DNA from: Bacteroidota bacterium
GTDB taxonomy: Bacteria > Bacteroidota > Bacteroidia > Chitinophagales > Saprospiraceae
NCBI GenBank assembly: GCA_003648285.1
Contig: QMOR01000002.1
Location: forward strand, 1-37,798
Length of the DNA: 37,798 nucleotides
Direction of reading: 5' to 3'
Below are positions 7,627 through 16,019 of this stretch, one piece after another (within the stretch, counting starts at the first letter, position 1; every line of letters starts with the position of its first letter). Both the position numbers and the translations under genes were made by a program. A model generated the notes under the pieces. The model had not been told where the DNA came from, searched no databases, and saw only the letters and a list, made by a program, of their open reading frames with translations.

Positions 7627-9308
7627 TTTTTCCATCCAGGGCCTCTCACAACCATTCCTGGTCGTGCACCAGTATGCGCACCATCGTCCAATACCAACGT
7701 CCCATTTACGATGACATACTGCATACCTGTCGCATATTGATGCGGGTTGTCAAACGTCGCATGATCACTTATTGTGGCGGGATCAAAAATCGCCAGATCA
7801 GCATAATACGACTCCTTCAACGCACCGCGGCTTTTGATCTTCAGATTTGTGGCGGGCAATGTTGTGAGTTTATAAATTGCTTCTTCAAGAGGAATGACCT
7901 TTTCTTCCCTGACGTACTTGCCAAGCAATCGTGCGAAGTTACCATAGGCACGCGGATGAGGATTGTAATTTGTAAACGGCTCTACCGGTGCGATGGAGCC
8001 AGCATCGGACCCAAAGCTCATATACGGCAGTTTCATTTGGCGTTTGACATTCTCCTCTGACATGAGGAAGTAGACGGTACCCACCCGACTGCTATCCTGG
8101 ATGACAAGGTCAATAGCTGTTTCTTCAGGTGATGTGCCGCGCAATTTTGATATCTCGGCGAGGGATTTTCCGGTGTATTTTCGCAGTGAATCACTCCTGA
8201 ATCCAACGAGTAGCAAGTTCTCGGCAGTCCCTGCTGCGAAGTAGAGGTTTTCCCAACCGTCACCAGGTGCCTGCATTTCTTTCATGACCTTTTTTCGGAT
8301 GGCAGGATCTTGCAGCCTCCGTGCCCACTCTCCATAGCCACCTTCCTGCACCCATGGTGGCATTGCCGCGTCAAGCCCGGTTGCACCTGCGATATAGTTA
8401 TACATATCAGTTGTGATGTGCAGGCCGGCAGCCCGTGCGGAATCAATCTTGGCAATAGCGGCCTCCAGCTTGTGCCAGTTGTGCTTGCCACCAGCTTTCA
8501 GATGATAGATCTCGGCTGCAATCTCGGCCTCCGAGGCAATTGTCAGCAGTTCATCAATCGCCTCAAGCCACCTGTCACCTTCACTGCGTAAATGTGTAAT
8601 ATACATGCCATCATAGTCAGAAGCTACTTTGCACAATGCAATGAGCTCATCGGTTTGAGCATAAAAGGCAGGGGCGTAAATTAGCGACGACCCAATCCCC
8701 AAAGCCCCATCTTCCATTGCTTGGCGGGCAAGTGCTTTCATGCGCAAGAGCTCCTCGTCAGTGGGAGGGCGGTTTGCCTCACCAAGTTCGTGAATGCGCA
8801 AAGTAGTAGCTCCGACAAATGACGCAACATTGGGCGAAACACCTCGTCGCACAAGTGATTCAAGATATTCATCAAGCGTTGTCCAGTCGATGTCGTATTT
8901 CACATCCTTCATAAAAGCCAAAGCTTCTTCCTTCATCTGAGGGTTCATTGGACCCATCGACCATCCTTCGCCCATGATTTCCAGGGTGACACCCTGACGA
9001 ATATCACTCTCTGAATTGCCATCGACAATCAATGATTCCGTAGCCCAACTCAGCATGTTGATAAAACCAGGTGCAACTGCAAGCCCTGTTGCGTCGATTT
9101 CAGTTTTTCCTATGGCATTGCCAAGGTCTCCGATAGCAGCGATTTTATTGTCATTGATGCCTACACTACCGGTGAAAGGAGTATTCCCTGAGCCATCGTA
9201 AATGGTACCGTTCCTGATTAGAATGTCGTATTCTATTGGTGAGTTACAACTTGTTAGCAGCAGGGCAGACAAGAGCACCATAAACAGCGTTGAATTGAGT
9301 GTTTTCAT
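7623..9308 (-). CDS. N-acyl-D-amino-acid deacylase (D-aminoacylase)-like lipoprotein, atypical metal site
   Basis: 561 residues from the ATG at 9308; eight codons further upstream (9332) would precede a standard SPII signal, so the shorter start is preferred. The lipobox ends at C21 (LLTSC). Amidohydrolase-superfamily features are present: IRNGTIYDGSG near 31-41, APGFI at 79-83, metal-binding H239 (ITHLR) and H269 (IYHLK), and D435 (FGSDAGS). The usual HxH/HxD motif after APGFID is replaced by NMLSWA at 84-89, and the bridging Cys position falls in GEGW (E114). It may be a mono-metal variant or act on another N-acylated or urea-type substrate. The HisC-like gene lies 176 bases downstream on the same strand. 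Confidence 0.8.
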   Translation of the reverse strand: MKTLNSTLFMVLLSALLLTSCNSPIEYDILIRNGTIYDGSGNTPFTGSVGINDNKIAAIGDLGNAIGKTEIDATGLAVAPGFINMLSWATESLIVDGNSESDIRQGVTLEIMGEGWSMGPMNPQMKEEALAFMKDVKYDIDWTTLDEYLESLVRRGVSPNVASFVGATTLRIHELGEANRPPTDEELLRMKALARQAMEDGALGIGSSLIYAPAFYAQTDELIALCKVASDYDGMYITHLRSEGDRWLEAIDELLTIASEAEIAAEIYHLKAGGKHNWHKLEAAIAKIDSARAAGLHITTDMYNYIAGATGLDAAMPPWVQEGGYGEWARRLQDPAIRKKVMKEMQAPGDGWENLYFAAGTAENLLLVGFRSDSLRKYTGKSLAEISKLRGTSPEETAIDLVIQDSSRVGTVYFLMSEENVKRQMKLPYMSFGSDAGSIAPVEPFTNYNPHPRAYGNFARLLGKYVREEKVIPLEEAIYKLTTLPATNLKIKSRGALKESYYADLAIFDPATISDHATFDNPHQYATGMQYVIVNGTLVLDDGAHTGARPGMVVRGPGWKK

Positions 9309-9664
9309 TTTATACGTCTTATATATCGACATAAGTTACAGAATTATGCCTTTCGTATCGAGTTTCCATGGATTGTGATAATCATGGCATTGGCGATTGA
9401 TTCGGTTTTTGCATTGTTGGGTGTTGGATTTCAAACGCATAAGGTGGTAGGTTTAGATCCTTCGAAGACTTTCAAGTATGAGTGACTAGTAAGGGAGATA
9501 GTTTAGGATGGGGTTTCTTTTGTCGCTATTGTTTCTTTTGTCGCTGTTTTGTGAAAATTTGGAATTCGATTTTTCAATGAATGTTATCATGCTGTGTCGT
9601 TAAATAGTAGTCATAACGTTGTCACTGTCACTAAAGGGTCGTTTCTAAATTGTAACTTTACTAA
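9309..9664. other. Divergent intergenic region, 356 bases
   Basis: The region lies between the D-aminoacylase-like gene (minus) and the GH53 gene (plus), so it must hold both promoters. No clear TTG-N19-TAnnTTTG element could be recognised for either gene. The only striking structure is the 18-base tandem repeat at 9513-9548. No RNA gene or convincing small ORF was seen. Confidence 0.6.
9513..9548 (+). repeat. Two-copy 18-base direct repeat upstream of the galactanase gene
   Basis: GTTTCTTTTGTCGCTATT (9513-9530) is followed directly by GTTTCTTTTGTCGCTGTT (9531-9548); 17 of 18 bases match. It ends 116 bases before the GH53 start. Spacing of nearly two helical turns would suit a direct-repeat operator, but it may also be a neutral duplication. 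Confidence 0.6.
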
Positions 9665-11095
9665 ATGATGACTATGATTAGAAAATCACTACTTGTTTCA
9701 TTGGTTATGTTCTCGGCCTTTCTGGTGTCGGGTCAGCAATTTTACTTTGGAGCGGACCTCTCGTATGTCAATGAGATGAATGACTGTGGGGTAGAATATA
9801 CGGTGAACAACCAACCACAAGAACTGTACTCGATATTTGCTGATAGCAGTTGTGGTCTTGTCCGGTTGCGTGCGTGGCATACGCCCAAGTGGTACGATGG
9901 GCTAAATGATGGCAAGCGATATTCTGATCATGCAGACTTTGTGAGATCGATTGCAAGAGCAAAAGCGGTTGGGATGGCTGTACTCCTCGATTTTCATTTG
10001 TCTGATAATTGGGCAGACCCGGGTAAGCAAGTCGTGCCGTCTGCATGGGCTGATGTGGTAGATGACTTGCCCGTACTGCAAGACTCATTGTACAACTACT
10101 TAAAACGTACGCTGGAGGATCTTGACGCCAAAGGTCTTTTGCCGGAAATGATACAGATTGGGAATGAAACCAACCGCGGTATTTTATTGTCCCAAGAGGA
10201 AAATGATGCCGGATGGGTCCTTGACTGGGACAGGAATGCCCCGCTATTTAATGCTGGAATAAAAGCTGTACGAGATTTTGAGAATGCATCCGGAAAGGAA
10301 GTCCAAATTGTCATTCATGCTGCCGATCCCGATAAAGCCGAGTATATTTTTGGTCAGTTTATCGAAAATGGGGTGACAGACTTTGACATCATGGGTATTT
10401 CTTATTACTGGGCGTGGCACAAACCAACTGAAATTGCAGATGCAGGTGAGGCGATCCGGAATTTGAAGAGTATGCACCCCGGTTATGAAGTGTTGATCGT
10501 TGAGACAGGTTATATCTGGACATGGGAATCCAACGACGATGCTGGTAATATCATCAATGAGGTACATCCAGATTACAGTCCTCCGTCACCCGAAGTGCAA
10601 AAGCAGTGGCTCATAGACATGACACAAGAGGTGATGGACAATGGATGTATGGGCGTGATTTACTGGGAACCTGCATGGGTGTCGTCGCCATGTTGGACGC
10701 AATGGGGACGTGGCTCGCATCAGGAGCATGCGACGTTTTTTGATTTTGATAATAATTTATTGGAAAATGGCGGTATCGGATGGATGACACACGAGTATGA
10801 TTTTCCAACCTCAATCCTCGACGCGGGTATGTCGCCTCACGAATTTAGCGTGTACGCGGATTCAAATAGCAACACACTGATTGTGCGTATAGAACCCAAC
10901 CCAATCAGCGCTACACTTGAATTGAAGATTGTGAATATCTCCGGTCAGTTGGTTTTTTCAGATTCCTCTGTGGGATTTATAAATGGTCAATATCAATTAA
11001 AGATACCTGATCTACCTGCTGGTAATTATGTGGTTTCAATTTTTGGGAAGAGGGGAGTTATTGGATCGGAGATGGTATGGATACCTGGAGAATGA
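9665..11095 (+). CDS. GH53 arabinogalactan endo-beta-1,4-galactanase with T9SS sorting domain
   Basis: 476 residues. The signal peptide covers roughly residues 1-23 (ending VSG before QQFYFGAD). The GH53 domain spans about 25-385, with the opening FYFGADLSY, RLRAWHTP at 68-74, LDFHLSDNWADPGKQ near 108-122, acid/base E168 (IGNETN) and nucleophile E280 (IVETGY). The C-terminal 70 residues begin near PNP at 411 and end with a beta-sandwich (GQLVFSD, LPAGNYVVSIFGK) typical of a type A type IX secretion sorting domain. The enzyme is thus predicted to be secreted or surface-attached and to cut beta-1,4-galactan side chains of pectin. Start codons at 9665, 9668 and 9674 are all possible. No SusC/SusD pair is adjacent, so this is a solitary enzyme rather than a full PUL. 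Confidence 0.93.
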   Translation: MMTMIRKSLLVSLVMFSAFLVSGQQFYFGADLSYVNEMNDCGVEYTVNNQPQELYSIFADSSCGLVRLRAWHTPKWYDGLNDGKRYSDHADFVRSIARAKAVGMAVLLDFHLSDNWADPGKQVVPSAWADVVDDLPVLQDSLYNYLKRTLEDLDAKGLLPEMIQIGNETNRGILLSQEENDAGWVLDWDRNAPLFNAGIKAVRDFENASGKEVQIVIHAADPDKAEYIFGQFIENGVTDFDIMGISYYWAWHKPTEIADAGEAIRNLKSMHPGYEVLIVETGYIWTWESNDDAGNIINEVHPDYSPPSPEVQKQWLIDMTQEVMDNGCMGVIYWEPAWVSSPCWTQWGRGSHQEHATFFDFDNNLLENGGIGWMTHEYDFPTSILDAGMSPHEFSVYADSNSNTLIVRIEPNPISATLELKIVNISGQLVFSDSSVGFINGQYQLKIPDLPAGNYVVSIFGKRGVIGSEMVWIPGE

Positions 11096-11193
11096 TGGCA
11101 TCCCTTCTCACCCTGAATAGCCAGACCGCTGCGTAGGATGGCATCACATCTCACTCTCCGTGGCCAAGCTGGCGTAGGAGGGCATCAGGCCAG
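11094..11193 (+). repeat. About 42-base imperfect tandem repeat, 2.4 copies
   Basis: Copy 1 (11094-11136) begins GATGGCATC and ends GCGTAG; copy 2 (11137-11177) begins GATGGCATC and ends GCGTAG; a partial third copy begins GAGGGCATC at 11178. The first copy starts inside the stop codon of the GH53 gene. The middle of each copy is diverged. It occupies the gap between convergent genes. Confidence 0.6.
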
Positions 11194-11211
11194 TACCGAT
11201 CAACAAGTGCT

Positions 11212-11239
11212 CAGAACCAAGTTTCCAGAACCAAGTTTC
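11212..11239 (+). repeat. Perfect 14-base tandem duplication at a stop codon
   Basis: CAGAACCAAGTTTC occurs at 11212-11225 and again, identically, at 11226-11239. The second copy overlaps the stop codon of the truncated haemoglobin gene (11238-11240 on the minus strand). Confidence 0.75.
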
Positions 11240-11636
11240 ATTGAATAAAATTCGAACTTTTACTTTGCTCAATCTTGTACTGCATCAGAATCGCCATAGA
11301 GTCAGCACGTTTCTTTGCTTCTTCTACTTTTTCACCAACAAAATGCTCGTCAAGCGTTTCAAAAAATAGTTTTTTCCACCGGGTGAAGTGTTCTTCAGTG
11401 ATGGCTGTCTTCTTGCTCAACGCAATATGAGGGGTCATGGCATTGCCTTTATAAGTCATGACATCCAGCAGTGCTGACTCCCAAAAGCTGTACATGACAG
11501 GCATATGCTTATCCCAATTGATATCAGCTACTTCATTAAATATTGGGCCAATAACGTCGTCTTGTCTGACCTTCTTATAAAATTCGTCAACGAGGAGTTC
11601 GATGTCTTTGCGGTTTTGGATTGGTGTTCTAGTCAT
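11238..11636 (-). CDS. Group III truncated haemoglobin
   Basis: 132 residues, the usual length for the family. The B-helix FYKKV (19-23), PIF at 31-33, the E-region residues TPHIALSKK (68-76) and the proximal histidine H83 in HFTRWKKLF match group III (TrHbP) globins. These are small cytoplasmic haem proteins thought to handle oxygen, nitric oxide or peroxide; the physiological role varies and is unproven here. The gene lies 108 bases downstream of the DUF922-like gene on the same strand. That spacer holds a small CACGAATTT repeat (two copies separated by AAGAATTTT-type sequence), so co-transcription is possible but not certain. Confidence 0.9.
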   Translation of the reverse strand: MTRTPIQNRKDIELLVDEFYKKVRQDDVIGPIFNEVADINWDKHMPVMYSFWESALLDVMTYKGNAMTPHIALSKKTAITEEHFTRWKKLFFETLDEHFVGEKVEEAKKRADSMAILMQYKIEQSKSSNFIQ

Positions 11637-11744
11637 GAGGATTATAAATGAGAGATTGATGATTTAATATGCCACGAATTTCAAGAATTTTCACGAATTT
11701 GTTTTAGCCCGTTTTGCCAGTCATAGCCAATCGGGCATCCGGGT

Positions 11745-12293
11745 TCAATTAACAATCTCCGATCCTGTATACTTCTCCAACCGATTCAACTCCTCAGCGA
11801 CATATTGCTGCCATTTCAATTGATTGTCACGATTTTTCATGTGCTCGGTTTCTCTGTCATATTGCTCTTGCATGAGTTCTCTTTCTCGTTGGTTCTCCTT
11901 AAACAGATTTTTTATTTCCGAATCATAGCGCTTGGTAAATGTTGTCATTGCAATTGTTTGCTTCAATTTACGTGCGTGCAATTCAGATATATCAAAGTGT
12001 AACTGTTCATGTGCTAATAATTTATCTGTCGCCTTGCTGCTTTTTACCCATGACAGGGATTTGTCACAATAGGAAAACACTTCAAATGTGTAAGTAGTTT
12101 TACTGTACGAGGACTGCCAGCGGAAGCTGTACTTCACACCAGATTGCGTCTGGGCATGAAACCTGCTCGATGCATCGACGGGACCCTGAAAGTCTTCCCA
12201 TACCAAAGGACTGTCGGCATTCCACTTGATATTTTGTCCCACAGACATCGTGGAGGTGAGTAAAACAAGGAATAATACAAGCGTATAGTGCAT
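11745..12293 (-). CDS. DUF922-like secreted protein with HExxH motif
   Basis: 182 residues. A Sec signal peptide covers about 1-19 (ending SVG before QNIKW). The sequence LVWEDFQGP near 30-38 and the motif HEQLHFDISELHARKL at 95-110 match DUF922-type proteins, which are predicted zinc metalloproteases; H95, E96 and H99 form HExxH and a downstream acidic residue could be the third ligand. The C-terminal third (about 120-180) is highly charged and helical (QRERELMQEQYDRETEHM). Predicted location is the periplasm. The start at 12293 lies 44 bases from the divergent MFS start, leaving little room for two independent promoters. Proteolytic activity is not established for the family as far as I know. 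Confidence 0.75.
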   Translation of the reverse strand: MHYTLVLFLVLLTSTMSVGQNIKWNADSPLVWEDFQGPVDASSRFHAQTQSGVKYSFRWQSSYSKTTYTFEVFSYCDKSLSWVKSSKATDKLLAHEQLHFDISELHARKLKQTIAMTTFTKRYDSEIKNLFKENQRERELMQEQYDRETEHMKNRDNQLKWQQYVAEELNRLEKYTGSEIVN

Positions 12294-12337
12294 TTCGTGT
12301 GATTCAATTCTTGAATGTGCCCATGTAAATATAATTT

Positions 12338-13570
12338 ATGTTGTATAATGAGCGGGTGACTGTTTCAAAAGTAGAACTGGGATTACGTCAAAACTGGCAA
12401 CAGTTTGCTCTACTTGTCGTCATCAATGCATTTGTCGGAGGCATGGTAGGGCTCGAGCGATCCATCATTCCTGAGTTGGCAGGCCAGGAATTTGGCCTTG
12501 TCGTAAAGTCAGCGGTACTCTCGTTCATTGTTGTTTTTGGAGTGACAAAGGCGCTTACCAATTACTTTGCCGGAGCTCTTGCAAATCGTGTAGGGCGAAA
12601 GCGATTGCTTGTACTCGGGTGGATTATCGCTTTGCCAATTCCATTGATATTGATTTACGCTCCTAGCTGGAACTGGATCATTTTCGCAAATATCCTGCTT
12701 GGGATAAATCAGGGCCTCACCTGGTCGAGTACAGTGGTAATGAAGATAGACTTAGTTGGGGATAAGGAAAGGGGTCTTGCAATGGGTATCAACGAATCGG
12801 CTGGATATCTGGCCGTAGGAGCGGTTGCCTTCCTCACGGGCTGGATTGCATCAGAGTATGGTGTGCGACCATATCCGTTTTACCTTGGGATTGGTTTTGC
12901 AGTGACTGGCCTGTTGATGTCATGGTTGCTGATAAAGGACACGATCCATCATGTTGCAATTGAAACAAGCCAATCTACTATCGCCAGACATAAGCATGTA
13001 TTTTGGGACACCACTTGGCGTGACAGGAACTTAGGATCAATCACACAGGCTGGATTGATCAATAATCTGAATGATGGAATGGTATGGGGGCTCTTTCCGA
13101 TACTTCTCAGTTCACTTTCATTCAATCTCGAAACCATCGGAATCATCGTTGCGATATATCCGGCAGTATGGGGTATCAGCCAACTATTCACAGGGAAACT
13201 CGCAGATTTATTCCGTAAGAAATGGCTGTTGTTTATCGGTATGCTGGGTCAGGGATTCGCATTAATCGGTTTTATCTGGGCATCGACCTTTACGCACTTT
13301 GTCCTTTTGTCAATCGTTCTTGGCTTGGGAACCGCACTCGTGTATCCCACATTTCTCGCGGGGATTGCTGATTACACACATCCGGAGCAACGGGCAAAGA
13401 GTGTTGGAGTCTTTCGTTTATGGCGGGATATGGGATATGCCGTCGGAGCCATTCTCACTGGTGTCATCGCTGACATCTGGGGTATACTACCGTCCATCGG
13501 GGTGATAAGCGGCTTGACAATTGTTTCCGCGCTGATTATTCTTGTCAGAATGCGTGATCGCAATGAGTAA
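12338..13570 (+). CDS. Major facilitator superfamily permease
   Basis: About 410 residues with 11-12 hydrophobic segments in two halves. The cytoplasmic loop between helices 2 and 3 carries the MFS motif (LANRVGRKRLL, residues about 81-91), and a second copy-like loop occurs in the C-terminal half (GKLADLFRKKWLL). The motif INESAGY in helix 5 and GLGTALVYPTFLAG near helix 10 fit drug- or metabolite-type exporters of the family. Substrate is not predictable. The start is uncertain: ATG at 12338 overlaps a weak promoter-like element (TTG at 12311, TAATTTAT at 12332), so the GTG at 12356 may be used instead. The gene is followed by a strong hairpin shared with the convergent EF-G-like gene. Confidence 0.85.
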   Translation: MLYNERVTVSKVELGLRQNWQQFALLVVINAFVGGMVGLERSIIPELAGQEFGLVVKSAVLSFIVVFGVTKALTNYFAGALANRVGRKRLLVLGWIIALPIPLILIYAPSWNWIIFANILLGINQGLTWSSTVVMKIDLVGDKERGLAMGINESAGYLAVGAVAFLTGWIASEYGVRPYPFYLGIGFAVTGLLMSWLLIKDTIHHVAIETSQSTIARHKHVFWDTTWRDRNLGSITQAGLINNLNDGMVWGLFPILLSSLSFNLETIGIIVAIYPAVWGISQLFTGKLADLFRKKWLLFIGMLGQGFALIGFIWASTFTHFVLLSIVLGLGTALVYPTFLAGIADYTHPEQRAKSVGVFRLWRDMGYAVGAILTGVIADIWGILPSIGVISGLTIVSALIILVRMRDRNE

Positions 13571-13646
13571 ATGAGCCAACAAAGCCAATTTAGATTTACC
13601 AAATCTTAAGGATTTTGGAAATCTGTACGGGGCTAATACGAAAGGC

Positions 13647-13674
13647 AAGGCCCGGAAGCTACCTCCCGGGCCTT
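13647..13674. terminator. Bidirectional hairpin between convergent genes
   Basis: AAGGCCCGG (13647-13655), a 10-base loop, and CCGGGCCTT (13666-13674) form a perfect 9-bp stem. It lies between the ends of the MFS gene (13570) and the EF-G-like gene (13709). No long T-tract follows on either strand, so it may be a weak intrinsic terminator or a 3'-end stabiliser. Confidence 0.7.
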
Positions 13675-13708
13675 ACATAAGAATTCTCTTAGCGTTCATG
13701 TTTCACAA

Positions 13709-15832
13709 TCAGGCTTCCTGAAGCTCTTCCTGATGTTCAGCGATGAGTTTCTGTTGCAGTTCCATTGGCACCGCCGTATATGTGTTAAATGTGCGCTTGA
13801 ATTTCGCACGCCCCTGCGTCAGTGACCTCAATGTCGAGCTGTATTTATACATTTCTGCCAGAGGTACCATAGCCTTAATGACCTGGTAGTGACCTTTGGC
13901 CTCCATACCCATGATCATGGCCCGGCGGGTTTGCAAGTCCCCCATCACATCCCCCATCACATCGCTAGAACACAAAATTTCCACATCGTACATCGGTTCG
14001 AGAATCTGTGGTGCTGCGTGCTTAAATGAGTTCTTAAACACATTTGTCGCTGCAAGCATGAATGCCATATCGTTTGAATCCACCGCGTGCATTTTACCAT
14101 CGTAAACACTCACACGGATATCACGACAATATGAACCTGTCAGCGGACCTTCTTCCATTTTGGCCATGACGCCCTTTTTGATGGCATTCGAAAATTTCAC
14201 GTCAATTGAGCCACCGACGATGCACCAGTAAAATGCAAGAGTACCTCCCCATGGAAGTTTTTCAATATCCTTTTTACGGACATTCAGCCCTGCAGGATCA
14301 CTCATGCCTTCATGATAGGGCTCGATGCGCATATGCACTTCTCCAAACTGACCAGCTCCACCCGACTGCTTTTTGTGACGGTATGAATCATTCGCCTCTT
14401 TTGTGATGGTCTCCCGGTATTGTATTCTGGGTTTGACAAATTCCATTGTGAGGCCATAGACCTTTTCGATTCGATATTTGAGTACATCAAGATGGAGTTG
14501 TCCCTGGGCATGCAGCAAGGTCTGCTTCAATTCCGAAGAATGCTCCACGATGATCGTCGGATCTCCCTCATGCACAACGTGCAATGCCTTGGCCAGCTTT
14601 TCCATATCAGCCTTACTCGGCGGTGCGACAGCAACCCGAATGCGCGGTTCCGGAAAATGTATCGGTTCGATCGTCCGGTCGATACCTTTTGTACTTAATG
14701 TGTTGTTTGAGTGCGAATTTTTAAGTTTAACTGTCACGCCAATATCCCCGGCTTTAATGAGGTCGATAGGCGTCCGCACTTTTCCGTTGGCTTCAAAAAT
14801 CTGATTTATGCGCTCCGTCGTGCCCGTCTGTTGGTTAACGACCTCATCACCGTGCTTCAAACTTCCCGAGTATACCTTGAAGTAGGAAATTGTCCCAACC
14901 TGAGGTTCGGTCATTGTCTTGTAAATAAATACTGTAGTGCCGCCATCACCCAATGCCAATTCTCCGCCGTCTTCCAGTGGTGCTGCTGCACGGTCGGCTG
15001 GCGATGGGGCTATGTCATTCAGAAATCCCATGATGCGCCCGCTACCCATATTATTGAGAGCTGAAGCACAGAAAACCGGGTAGATCTCTCCTTGTACCAT
15101 AGCTATCCTCAAGCCCTGTGCAAGTTCGTCTTCGCTCAATGACCCTTCTTCAAAGAACTTTTCCATCAGTTCTTCGTCGTTTTCAGCCGCAGCTTCTACC
15201 AAAGCATTGTGCATCTCTTGCGCACGTGCAATTTCCGAATCGGGAATAGCAACTTTTTTGGGCTTTCCACCTTTTTCGCTAAATACGTACATGATCATGC
15301 GCAATGCGTCCACAATCGTATTGAATTCAGTGCCCTCATTTAGCGGATACTGAACAGGGATGACTTTGTTCCCAAACCGTTCTTTCGCCTGTTCAAAAGT
15401 CTGCTCGAAATTTGATTTTTCGTGATCGACCTGGTTGACCACAAAGATGGCCGGAGTATTGTATTTTTCAATATACTCCCACAGCAGTTCCGTGCCGACT
15501 TCGACGCCGTTCATAGAATTGAGGACCATGACTGCCGTGTCCGCCACTTTTAAACTGGCAACCACCTCACCCACAAAATCGTCTAGACCGGGCGTGTCTA
15601 TTAAGTTAATTTTATTTCCCCGCCAATTGACATGTAGTAGTGTGCTAAAGAGGGAGTTACCCCTCTCTTGTTCAATACTGGTAAAATCAGAAAAAGTGTT
15701 CCCGCTTTCGACGTCACCGCGTCGGCTGCTGGCTCCGGATTCGAAGATCATCGTTTCTGTAAACGTGGTCTTGCCGGAGCCCGAATGACCCAACAGCACC
15801 ACATTTCTAATGTTTTTTGCTTCCACACTCAT
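13709..15832 (-). CDS. Elongation factor G-like GTPase (EF-G paralogue)
   Basis: 707 residues, the length of EF-G with all domains. The GTPase motifs are G1 GHSGSGKTT (15-23), G3 DTPGLDDF (79-86) and G4 NQVD (133-136). Compared with canonical EF-G, the catalytic His after DTPG is Leu, the NKxD motif is NQVD, and the P-loop is GHSGSGKT rather than AHxDAGKTT. Domains II-V follow, with RYRHKKQSGGAGQFG-like sequence (YRHKKQSGGAGQFGEV near 480) and a C-terminal domain V ending ELQQKLIAEHQEEL. This is the divergent EF-G-like/EF-G2 group, not the housekeeping fusA. Its cellular role is unclear; ribosome-associated stress functions have been proposed for paralogues. The gene appears monocistronic, with 187 bases separating it from the next gene upstream. 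Confidence 0.88.
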   Translation of the reverse strand: MSVEAKNIRNVVLLGHSGSGKTTFTETMIFESGASSRRGDVESGNTFSDFTSIEQERGNSLFSTLLHVNWRGNKINLIDTPGLDDFVGEVVASLKVADTAVMVLNSMNGVEVGTELLWEYIEKYNTPAIFVVNQVDHEKSNFEQTFEQAKERFGNKVIPVQYPLNEGTEFNTIVDALRMIMYVFSEKGGKPKKVAIPDSEIARAQEMHNALVEAAAENDEELMEKFFEEGSLSEDELAQGLRIAMVQGEIYPVFCASALNNMGSGRIMGFLNDIAPSPADRAAAPLEDGGELALGDGGTTVFIYKTMTEPQVGTISYFKVYSGSLKHGDEVVNQQTGTTERINQIFEANGKVRTPIDLIKAGDIGVTVKLKNSHSNNTLSTKGIDRTIEPIHFPEPRIRVAVAPPSKADMEKLAKALHVVHEGDPTIIVEHSSELKQTLLHAQGQLHLDVLKYRIEKVYGLTMEFVKPRIQYRETITKEANDSYRHKKQSGGAGQFGEVHMRIEPYHEGMSDPAGLNVRKKDIEKLPWGGTLAFYWCIVGGSIDVKFSNAIKKGVMAKMEEGPLTGSYCRDIRVSVYDGKMHAVDSNDMAFMLAATNVFKNSFKHAAPQILEPMYDVEILCSSDVMGDVMGDLQTRRAMIMGMEAKGHYQVIKAMVPLAEMYKYSSTLRSLTQGRAKFKRTFNTYTAVPMELQQKLIAEHQEELQEA

Positions 15833-16019
15833 ATCAATTAAGCTTTAATTCGTGAAAAATTTGGTATGTCTCGGTTTGTCATAACATTGCCATGACAGCC
15901 TATCAAGGTAGCCATTTCGGGTTCGATTTCCAAAGCGCATGAGCGGGATCATTCGACCGACTGAGGAGCGTTTTTCTTATAGAAAAAATCGCAATGCTTA
16001 AGACCTTGACTGGTAGGGG

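Noticed and set aside
7518-8060. 180-codon plus-strand frame across the end of the D-aminoacylase-like gene
   Set aside because: Most of it is antisense to a gene with family motifs, and its translation has no protein-like pattern; the first part reads through the intergenic repeats.
9665-11095. Polysaccharide utilisation locus around the GH53 gene
   Set aside because: No SusC/SusD pair, sugar transporter or regulator lies beside it, and the GH32 gene is 15 kb away, so the galactanase was treated as solitary.
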